A stretch of 64,000 nt of DNA from Miscanthus floridulus. Its lineage: Eukaryota > Streptophyta > Magnoliopsida > Poales > Poaceae. The first letter of the stretch is position 1. Each line of letters starts with the position of its first letter. The stretch covers positions 20,138,326-20,202,325 of the forward strand of contig NC_089589.1 of NCBI RefSeq assembly GCF_019320115.1. The letters are read 5' to 3'. The notes under the pieces were generated by a model that made no database searches, was not told the DNA's origin, and worked only from the letters and a program-made list of their open reading frames with translations. This document shows positions 54,484 to 64,000 of this stretch, one piece after another. The position numbers and the translations under genes were made by a program.

Positions 54484-56755
54484 TCAGGTGACTTATTTTG
54501 CAAATAAAAGTATTGCTTGGTGTGGCGACTATAAGTGACATAGTTTGGTTATAGAATGGTTCAATTTGTATTGTATGGTTATGTTTGTAGATGGTCTGGT
54601 ACCTTTAAGCACCATTGGTGGCACTGGTGACGTGGATAACATTGACACCGAGGAAGATAACAATACTGTTCATGAAACGGGTATACTTTTATATCCATTG
54701 CCTGAGATTCTGGTGAATTGTGGCTGTGTTTGTTTATTACAATTGTGCTTAGACACCATCCTAACGTGTGTTGATTAAAGTGGCATTCCATGATATATAC
54801 ATTCTGGATATGCACCAGGTCCCATCAACCGGCTTGTCACATGTCCAAAAGAGGGTAAGCGTGATCGTGACAGAGCACGAAATGGTACAATGTCTCCTGA
54901 ACAAAGAGCACTACTGAATAAGAGATGGCGTTAATTGTATGCAACGAAAAATGCACCAAAAAAGTCTGCAAAGATGCTACAAATGACTCCAAAGGAGACC
55001 GCCCAGTCAACAGGTATGGTAATAAAATTGATTTCTTTGCAGCGAAAATATTGTGGTGCCATAGGATACTTATTATATCAATAAATTTTTAGACGGTCCT
55101 ATCCCTTTAAGCATTGGAGTTCCTAGTGATATTGACGATGGTTTAACAGAGACGGATATCAACACTAGAATCGTGGCTTTATTTTTAATTACAAAAAGAG
55201 TTTGAACACCAGAACTGACACTGTTGCGTAAACTTTATTATCATAGTAATTTTAATTATTGTGTGTCCTTCATGGATTAGACTTTGAGACCCTACTTTTG
55301 TATTATAATATTGGTGTTGTAAATGCATCCAATTCCATCAACAATATTGTCACGTGTCCAAAAGAGCGTAAGCGTGAGCTACATTGAGCACGAAGGGCTG
55401 CAATGTCTCCTGAACAAAAGGCGCTAATAAAAAAGAGGCGGCGTGAGTTGTATGCGGCAAAAAATACACACAAAAATACTGCAAGAAAACTGCAAATGCC
55501 TCCACAAGAGAAGAAGTTGAAACGAAAAGAGAGTAATAAAAACTACAAAATGATTGTGAGAGAACACTGAGCCAACAATTTGCGTCCGGACTCAATTGCC
55601 ATGGAGAGCCCTCACTTTTACCCTCAGCTTATTTTTCCTTCTTCACCACAATCGCCTAAAGCGCCTTCACACGATATGGAAATACCCGAATTGAGGGGCA
55701 CGCCTGATGACATCGCGCCGACTGTAATTCAAAATCCAGAAGTCCATACCCCTGAATTGGCTGCGGCACAGACCATATATAGGCATCGAGTAACCACTGG
55801 AGAGAGAAATTCCCTTCTATCCCGTCGCAATTGGGCTTTTGAAGCAAACATTAGAAGAAGGGCTAGAGGATATGCGGATGGAAAGTGCAATGATTCGAAA
55901 TACCCGACTCAACCGAGTGTGGTTTACAACGATAATTAGCCTTGATCACTATATAGTGTCGGCACTTTCACCTTCACTCTTCTATTCCAAAAACTCATAC
56001 ATTTTCTTACTACAGATGGTGTCACCTAGGAAACTCCAGTTCCACCACCTAATAATTGCACAGGTACACAGACACAATCGTCTGTAGTTGACACTACCTC
56101 TTCAATGCCACCAAACGGTGCACAAAGCTCATACACTAGACTCTATGATCGAGGATGGTATTTTCTTTATTAAATTTATCCCCTTTTTGTTTTTTGTATG
56201 CCATTATGTTTCTCTCATCATATATGTGGCCGTGTTGCATAGACTATGATGAGGATGTCATATTTGAGGAGGAAGAGGAAGATGACGAGGCGTACTTTTT
56301 TGCTAGACAAGGTACACCGCGTAATAGTCAAAAAATTCTTTCACAAACTTTCTTTCGACGCGTAACACATGAACATTTTGTCAGAAGACGACGAGCAGGG
56401 AACCGACGTCGAGCACAATCTCGACACGGATGAGCAAGAGAACAGTGAGCTTGATGTCCCGGATCCATACGACAGGGTCTAGCTAATGTCCCATCAGAGT
56501 CGCCCATGCTACCGTCGGTGCCGAACTACGAGCACTGTAACACAAAGAAATTCAAGGGTGAACCGCCCGGATTCTGTTGTTGGGGTAGAAAGATTCATAT
56601 TTCAACTCCTGTGAGGTTGTGGTCAAGCTTGGACGCTGATGCTAGGCACTTTCGTGCAAACATCAGATATTTCAACGACCACTTCTCTTTCACTTCTCTA
56701 TACTGCCACCTAGATCGTGTGACCACTAACATGCGAATCTGCGGTGTCTACACGT

Positions 56756-58789
56756 TGAAAGGTCCTAAATGGCTAGAGGGGGGGGGGGAAGAATAGCCTA
56801 TAAAAATTCTTTAGAAACTCACTAGAGCAAATGGTTAGTACACTAAATGGCGTAAAGCAATTTTGCTCTAGCTCTACAAGGGTTGCAAGCCACCTATACC
56901 AATAATTCTAGTTGCTATGATATCTAAGTTTACACAAAGGCTAAGTCACTACTCTCTAAGCTAGTGAGCTCTCAAAGACTAACTAAAGAGCCTTACTAAC
57001 CAAACTAACAAGTTCTCAAAGATTAGCTACACTAAAGAGCTTGACTAGGCAAAAATATAAATAAAGTAAATACAAGAGAGTGTATCGGGAGATTATACCG
57101 TCGTGGCAAGAGAGATGAACCAATCACAATAGACACAAGATTTTCTCCCGATGTTCACGTGCTTGTCGGCACGCTAGTCCCCGTTGTGTCGACCAACACT
57201 TAGTGGTTCGACGGTTAATAGGTGTTTCACAGACCTAGCTCAACAAATGGGCGCTGCAAGAACCTACCGACAAGTGAGGTAACTCAATGACATGAGCAAT
57301 TTACTAGAGTGACTTTTGACGTTACGTCGGGAAATAAGCCCAAGAACCCGTCACAAATATATCCTTAATCGGGGGCGGACACAATCAACAAATTCCCTCA
57401 CCAATCAACAAATCTCTAACCGTTTGGGTAATAGCAATCGCCAAGAGTAATAAGAAATCCACGATCACAATAATCACCTAGTACCACCAAATGTACAACC
57501 TCAAATACACACACTAGCCCTGTTCGGCTTACCCCATATTCGACTTGTTCGGCTTATTATTTCAGCCGGAACAGTGTTTTTCTCTCACAACAATTCAGCC
57601 GGAACAGTATTTTTCAGCCAGTTTCAGACCAGCGAACGAGACCACTAGGGTTTTCTTCAAATCCTCTCAAGAATAAGCACCACGCTTAAAGAAAGAGAAG
57701 AGGAAGGAAATCCTCTTAAGTATGAGCACCACTGCTAGAGCTCGATCTCTCGAACGGATGCGCAGCTCCCTCGAACGGTCACAAACGCAGAGCAACGGGC
57801 GGCACTAGCGCCGCACACCCCAACGGGCAACGGCACAGACGAGCAGCCACGCCCGACTTCATACGAACGAAGCAGCTGCGCCACTTGTTTTCTCTTTCAG
57901 CGCGGGCCCCATCTCTCTCTGTATCGGTCAACAGGAGCAGACGAGCGCAAGCACAGAAAAGAAAAGGCAACCAGCTGCATGCACCTGCCTCCCTGCCTAT
58001 TTCTGGCGTGCGGCCCCACACGAGAAAACCAGTAGCGCCTAGCTCTCCCTCCGTTCCTTGCATGTGAGCACGCACGAAATTTCCACGAGGCTTCCCAACA
58101 CGCCTGCAAGCACCCCTCTGCCCGCCGTGCGCCACTCCTGGGTTCGGCCCACTCAATAAGGCGGCTTCCCAGCTGGGCTTAGTCGACGGGCCGGCCCAGC
58201 GGCCAGAAGATGCGCGCCAACCAGGCCGTTCTGGCCCACGCGCAAAGCAGCAGCCCCAGCAGCTCCGAACCAGCAGACAGAAGAGCACCTTCTGTGAATT
58301 CCAGCACCTCTTTTTAAGCCAAATCAAGTGCTAACTTTACAAAAATATTCCAAAATAAATTAGACACTTAATTAGCTTTTCACAAATATTTTTCACATGC
58401 TTTCTCATGCATCTCACCACGTCACTAAACGCTAAGTATATGCAAATAAGATTCACACTCAGTGGCACTAGATAACCATTGCAATTAAAAATTTTCCCTC
58501 TTTATAGTACGGTTATCTATCCTAAATCCACTCACACCCTATATGGTGTCTTGAGTGGCAAAACAAAATAGCTCTTTCAAAAATACCTTTGTCTTGAGCC
58601 CATTTTATTTTTCTCTTTCTTCTTTTCCAAATTGGAGCACTTGATATCATCTTTTGGTCACCTCCATCACCATGATCATCACCTAGCTCCATCACTTGCT
58701 GTGTACCAACCTATCTTTGCATTTTACTCATGACAAAGGTCAGTACACTTAGGTTTCATCAATTATCCAAAACCAAACTAGGGCTTTCA
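56756..58789 (-). mobile_element. Solo LTR (copia-like), 2034 bp
   Basis: Begins TGAAAGGTCC and ends GGGCTTTCA, flanked by CACGT on both sides (56751-56755, 58790-58794). Read on the minus strand it starts TGAAAGCCCTAGTTTGG and ends in the C-run CCCCCTCTAGCC, a signature of plant copia LTRs. The helicase coding sequence matches on either side, and no internal region is present, so it arose by LTR-LTR recombination. The 58327-57779 minus frame inside it is incidental. Confidence 0.88.
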
Positions 58790-59146
58790 CACGTTCCGTG
58801 CCTATGGCCAGATTTACCATAACATATAATCATTTGGTAAAGAGGATGGTGTCGAAAAGAGACACCTCGAGCTTTATGTTTATGACGACGATCCATCGCT
58901 CGAGCATCGGATAGTGCTGTGAGCAATGCGTCCAAGAAGATAGAGAAGTTACAGTGCAAATGGTTTTGTGAAAAAAATATTGCAGATGACATAGATGAGT
59001 AACTAACTCAAAGTCACTGTTGCTTGCAATAATAATATCTATGATTTAACTATTTCTATATATTGCTGATGGTGAATCTTACCACAACACTCAAGTGGAT
59101 ATCTTATTCTACAATATATGTCTGCATGGAATAGACCTAAAGCCAC

Positions 59147-60948
59147 TGTTTACACCAAAAATTGGAAGAAGAGTCGCAGGGACTCAAAAGCTCCCAAGAT
59201 CATGTTATCAAGGAATCAATTGCGTGAAGATCGGAACTAGCTGATTCGAATGCAGTACTGGAATCAGCTTTCTTCAGGTAGTGCCAACAGATAAGGACAA
59301 AGGCTACGATCGGCGCCAGGACAAAGCATGTTGGACTCTAAAAAAGGGAAAGATTAGAGTCCAAGTTATCTTAAATTAAGAATGTTTTCTCTTAGGGCCA
59401 AAGATTGTGATGAGTCGTGCTTAGATAGGAGTCATACGTAGGTCCCGGGTATAAATATCAAACTCCGGCTATTGTAAAAACACACACAATCAATTAAATA
59501 CAAGTTACTTACTTTTTTCGGCTCCGGCCACCCCTTAGGAGTAGAAGTAGAGTAGATCTCGACGAGTTCTTCAGCAAGTACGGTTGCATCGATCCGGTTG
59601 ACCTCAACTGCTTGTCTGTAAGTACCGTCATGGCTTATACCTCTGTTCGTACGGTTGCATCGATCCGGTCGACCTCCACTGCGACTCTAGTATGAGTTAG
59701 TTATCGACTCTTGTCTAGTTCAAGTAAGGCTGCATCGATCCAGTCGACCTTCACTGCTCGAACTAGATTAAGGTCAAGTTATCGGCTCTATCTAAGGGTG
59801 GCGTTCCTTCGGATAGATTCATTAAGTTACCGATATTGCTTATTGCTTTCATTATTTATTTAATTACAGCAATATCACTTCGCCCGATTGGGATTAATTT
59901 GGATCGGCCTTATATCTTTTTTAACACATTGTTTGTTAATCTAAATTTGATCTAATCTGCATCTTAAATGATGAGTTATGTTTTATCGGTTGTTTTATAT
60001 CAATCTTGATCGTGCATAGCGTGCGGTTAAGGCGTGTCTGATTTTGAGTAGATCTATTGGCTAACGAAAACCGTTCCATGGCCCGTTATCACGGCCTGTG
60101 TGATTCTGCCTCACACCCCACTGTTAGCACCGTGGAGTAGAGATCGTTATTTGGTAGATCCGTTCCTGAGATGGCACGACCTTAACTTTGCGCTATGCCT
60201 GAATCGGCTGTTTTAGCCGATATCGAGCGCTTTCACGAATAATTTACATCACGAGATCGTTGAAGTAGAGATAGGTTGAAAGATGTGTTAGCCCCATAAT
60301 CTTATTATTGTATTACGGTCTGCATGATTCTGCCTCATGTCCCACTGATATTAGTAATAAGTTAGGGTCGTCGAGTCTATTGTTGTTTCTACGGCCTGTA
60401 TGATTCTGCCTCATGCCCCACTGGTCATAGCGATAGATGAGATCTAATATGTTCATTAGATTTATCTTTATTAAATGGTTGAATGATGATGAGCTATTTC
60501 ATTTATACAAAAGGGGTTCGGTTACTTGCAGTCATTGGCTTAGCATGAACTAATTATTATTGACATCTTATTGCCATTGACTAATATTTGTCTAAATGAT
60601 GATATTCATCCTGAATGATAACCGATTCTTCTTACACAATCCCATGAGTTTTAACCGATTTATTTTTATGAATATGCTGGAATCGACTATTTAGTCGATC
60701 TCCTTTCATATCGGCTCTCAGAGCCGCACATTCGAGACTGTCTGGCAACACCGGCACGTTTCGCCCTTAATTACTGATGAACTTTCTCTCCTTGTCAATT
60801 GTAGGGTCAAATTGACTGGCACGTCTCGGGAGGAGTGCGCAGGATCGACCATCCCTACGCTGAAGCTAGGCGGATCTCCAGCTCCATCGAGCGGACCCTT
60901 CCGGCTTGCTCGTGTGCCCTCGGCACAGGACGAAATTCCGTGTCGACA
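59147..60948 (+). mobile_element. Solo LTR (gypsy-like), 1802 bp, with internal repeats
   Basis: Begins TGTTTACACCAAAAATTGG and ends GTGTCGACA, flanked by GCCAC at 59142-59146 and 60949-60953. Contains three copies of GCATCGATCC(G/A)GT(C/T)GACCT with flanking similarity (near 59587, 59657, 59732) and three copies of TGATTCTGCCTCA (near 60101, 60330, 60402). No gag-pol or primer-binding site follows. Orientation is inferred only from resemblance to grass gypsy LTR ends. Confidence 0.85.
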
Positions 60949-61412
60949 GCCACACATATTTATACGGTGAATATAACATATTTTGTTTTAAGGTTTTGTG
61001 AGAGATTTTTCAAGACACGCAGTATTACCCATGTGACATGCACTAATATTTACATATATACTTGAACATGTGTACATGATGGTATTGAGATTCGAGTCAT
61101 GCGACAGAACTTATTTGTGGATTTATTGACGCACGAAAAAATAGATATCGGAGATTTCTTTCTGCCGGTGTAAAACATTATCTTAGCCGCATCACGGAGG
61201 GGTCTATACAGTAGAGTTTGTGAGCATGCGACGCCGCGCTCTCCGTGACTGTATTAATTTTACAAACTTTATTTTTTAGATTAAATATCACTCTAACGTT
61301 GGTATTTAATTTTTACAATATGGTTATCTTATTGTGCGATCCGTGAGTTTTTAGTATAAATTGTTAGCTTACCTAAATTCATGGTTTGGTTTTGGACGGA
61401 GATTAGTTGGAT
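60949..61412. other. Sequence after the solo LTR, no gene recognised
   Basis: AT-rich. 61076-61140 keeps a short open stretch (GIEIRVMRQNLFVDLL) but no domain. An 8-bp inverted pair, TCACGGAG and CTCCGTGA, spans 61193-61248. Confidence 0.3.
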
Positions 61413-61700
61413 CCACGCAAAATGCTATTCTCCTCTTCTTTTAAACCCTTTCCGCAATACTGGTACTCGGTGGCCTGTACGGATTAGTACGTTCCTATCG
61501 CCCTCAACTCGGTGGCCTGTACGGATAAAAAAAACTCGGTGGCCTGTACGGATAAAAAAACCACGCAAAATGCTATTCTCCTCTTCTTTTAAACCCTTTC
61601 CGCAATACTGGTACTCGGTGGCCTGTACGGATTAGTACGTTCCTGTCGCCCTCAACTCGGTGGCCTGTACGGATAAAAAAAACTCGGTGTCCTGTATCCG
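61413..61700. repeat. 148-bp tandem duplication with nested short repeat
   Basis: Copies at 61413 and 61561, both starting CCACGCAAAATGCTATTC. Within them ACTCGGTGGCCTGTACGGAT occurs up to three times per copy, separated by A-runs. Confidence 0.9.
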
Positions 61701-63210
61701 CCCATATATTTCTGAAACGAGACAACGAACCCCATACATTTCTGAGGACGCATTAATTGCAAGGCCAAGACTTTCTGAGTGGCCTCTTGACTTCTAAAGC
61801 CATATTGGTGTTCCTGGTTGTTGGCATTGGATTTGACCAATAATTGTGCTTTTAAAATACATATTGTACCAATAACTGAAGCTAAAAAAAAGACCAATAA
61901 CTTGTTTATTAGTATTAAACAGTGACTAGTTTTATATATATAAAAAAACAAGTGGTCAAGTTATGAATAAAGGGAAAAAAACAAGTGGATAGGTACATGT
62001 AAGGTAGCTAGGGGTGGATCGGATAACAGGCCAATTGAATTGGTTTGTTGAGTTTCTTTCTCAAAATTGGTATTATTTTATTTAACATAACCTTCTAAAT
62101 TATTTGAAACCTAATTTCAAACTAAAGTTTAACAAACCAAGACAAAGTCAAAATCATTCAGAATCCAGTTATTTTTATTTTCAAAGAAAAAAAAACGAGT
62201 TTTGGAGCAATTTGGAAATGAGCCACACAAAGGTTAATAAGCACCAAAGTATGTCGTGTACCATAGCACCACGGGCTTTGGCGCCATCCATATATAGGAC
62301 CCATTTTTATCATTCAAATCTGCAGGGCGCAAATAGCATTTTTTTCTTTTCAAAATGACTACAAATAAAACAATTTGCTTATGAGTAGACCTTCTTCCTT
62401 GACCGTGTCAATGAAGAAGGGCGCGAGCCCATCTCTTATCTGGAAGGCAATACGGCTACCATTCCTCCATCTTCCACTTCCAGCTTGGCCTAAATCCTTA
62501 GTGGTGAACCATACGACGAGTGATGGAACTATACTATAAATATATACGATTGTGGTTGGAGTATACATTACGATGTGATATATATTTTCTTTGTGACTGA
62601 TGCAAAATGTTGTTTTAGTTTTGAAAACTGGATAGGGAAATTTACAAATTTCTAAATTTGGTAAAATACATAGCACATAAGGTTGCTTGAGAAGGAAGTT
62701 GGCTATACTCTTGTACGTGAAATGAGTTTACCGCCGGACTATAAACCATTTCCTGTCCTAATACTAGTGTTAGGACAAAACTGAATCGCTACTTCGAAGA
62801 CCACGTTGGCACATGTGGGCTACTAGTGCATGTCTGGGCGTGAGCAACGACGACGTCGTCTCCACTACAGCGGCATCTCCGGCCAAACTCGCGTCTCACG
62901 AAAACTCCCGCCGGTCTCCCTCCCTCCCACTCAGGCATATCGTCGGAGACCGGAGGGAGTGGGGATCTATCGTTTTTAATAAGTTTTTTCAATAGATTGA
63001 GTCTTTAGGGTTAGGGTCTCTCCATGCTAAGTTTTTTGGTTTTGGGGATTTATCTCCTCCTTCTCTCCAGCGATGGCGAGAGGGCAGGGTGAAATCGTTT
63101 TCTCCATGGCGGCTCTATTGAAGATGAGGGAAACAACACGGCGTCAACATCCTCACCGATATGACGACATGGAGACTTTTATTTCCGGATGGCGACATCA
63201 AGGCGGAGAT
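61701..63210. other. Intergenic, nothing recognised
   Basis: AT-rich to about 62780, then more GC-rich. Short frames (62676-62359 minus, 62992-62789 minus) lack recognisable motifs. No RNA gene seen. Confidence 0.35.
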
Positions 63211-64000
63211 CACTAGTAGAGAACAGACCTTTGATCCTCGGCCAAAATGAGCTCTAGTCCCGGCATTTTTTGCGCCCGGGACTAGAGAGACCTTTAGTCC
63301 CGGTTGGTGGCACCAACCGGGACTAAAGGTCCCTGCCCAACGGCTACTGCGCCAGACAGAGGTGGCAGGGACCTTTAGTTCCGGTTGGAGCCACCAACCG
63401 GGACTAAAGGTAGACTTCTACTCCCGGTTTGTGGATCCAACCGGGAGTAAAGGTATGCTCCCGGCTAGTGGCGTGGCCCGGGACTGGAAAGTTACCTTTA
63501 GTCCCGGTGGGAGCCACCAACCAGGACTAAAGGTCCCACCTATAAATCCCGGCCGTCCCCTTCTTTCTCCCTGAGTCCGAGCTCAGCACATTTTGAAGCT
63601 CACTGCACTGGTGTTCTTGCTTCCTCCCTCCATTGTTCCTCCATCCATTCTTCGATTCCTCCGTCGATTTCTTCGATTCCTCCATCGATTCTTCAGTTGT
63701 AAAGGTTACCAATCTCATACTCTCATTTTTCATCATTGGCTTATCTCATATTGTTCACTATATATATTGTTTTTATGGTGTTTTTTTATTTGTAAATAAT
63801 TGGAGCCCAAAATAACTTATAGTTTGCATATTTGGATGAAGAAATGTTACAGTAGGTATTTAAAATTAGTATTCACTGTTTATTTCAAGCATGCATAGTA
63901 CACTTCATTGTTTAGAGATATAGAGAATTTTAGAAAATTATAAAAAATTAGTATGGTTAAAGTAGTTATTTAAAATTAGTATTCACTTTTTATTTCTAGC
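63211..64000 (+). mobile_element. Left end of a second CACTA element, truncated by the window
   Basis: Starts CACTAGTAGAGAACAGACC and continues with TTTAGTCCCGG arrays to about 63540. The terminal sequence and the following ~200 bp (CACATTTTGAAGCTCACTGC and the TCCTCCATCCATTC stretch) closely match the inverted right end of the first element (16602 down to 15950). The element runs off the window; preceding GAT is the expected duplication. Confidence 0.85.

Larger units (their letters stand above)
40560..59010 (+). pseudogene. Helitron-type helicase gene, N-terminal exons, interrupted
   Basis: Dispersed plus-strand exons. Three carry a repeated basic motif: near 40600 (REREWYATMSDEKNSERNKK), 54870 (RDRDRARNGTMSPEQRALLN) and 55390 (AAMSPEQKALIKKRRRELYA). 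This pattern is typical of the N-terminus of grass Helitron helicases. Downstream, 56506-56755 has KKFKGEPPGFCCWGRKIHIS and IRYFNDHFSFTSLY, and 58790-58990 continues with TFRAYGQIYHNI then DDDPSLEH, matching the zone ahead of the Rep/helicase core. The core itself is not visible in the window. Stops (for example after YHNI) and two LTR-element insertions within the span make it non-functional; a third solo LTR (59147-60948) lies just downstream of the last recognised piece. Confidence 0.7.

Noticed and set aside
57779..58327. 182-codon minus-strand frame
   Set aside because: Lies within a solo LTR defined by CACGT duplications; composition-driven.
59147..59340. LTR start at TGTTGGACTC (59329)
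   Set aside because: Its flanks do not match; starting at 59147 gives a perfect GCCAC duplication with the end at 60948.

Overview
This is a repeat-dense plant nuclear window, almost certainly from a grass (Poaceae). The evidence is TTTAGTCCCGG-type CACTA elements, Ty1-copia and Tat-type Ty3-gypsy retrotransposons, Helitron-type helicase exons, intron-containing genes, and a ribosome-inactivating-protein (RIP) family carrying what I recognise as the grass DUF6598 domain. Nothing bacterial or organellar was seen. I cannot name the species.

Layout. (1) 653-16602 is one large CACTA transposon flanked by TAA duplications. Read on the minus strand it carries a zinc-finger/membrane protein gene (15203-14668), a TNP2 transposase with two nonsense codons (14575-11189) and a seven-exon TnpA-like/Ulp1-protease gene (9066-1154). 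A second CACTA (2311-6357, TGA duplications) sits inside an intron of that last gene and carries a piece of a 2-isopropylmalate synthase gene. (2) 16603-18344 is GC-rich and unidentified, with a ~95-bp minisatellite. (3) 18345-37560 is a cluster of RIP and DUF6598 modules on the plus strand: an RIP fragment, then DUF6598-RIP-DUF6598-RIP. It is broken by a probable solo LTR (19528-21383) and two related, oppositely oriented copia elements (22911-29134 and 30655-36261). (4) 37560-40560 is mostly noncoding with duplications. (5) 40560-59010 holds dispersed exons of a Helitron-type helicase gene (plus), interrupted by a 13.5-kb Tat-lineage gypsy element (40946-54483, TSD TCAGG) and a solo LTR (56756-58789, TSD CACGT); a further solo LTR follows just downstream (59147-60948, TSD GCCAC). 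(6) 61-63.2 kb has tandem repeats and no recognised gene. (7) At 63211 another CACTA copy starts, of the same family as the 16602 end, and runs off the window.

Relationships. Nearly all coding capacity belongs to mobile elements, most of it decayed. The only non-transposon protein families recognised are the RIP/DUF6598 modules and the captured synthase fragment. By-eye LTR comparison suggests an insertion order of copia 1 (about 5% LTR divergence), copia 2 (about 3%), then the gypsy element (about 1%).

All domain names come from reading the translations, without database searches. Exon boundaries are inferred from GT/AG sites and comparison between copies within the window.
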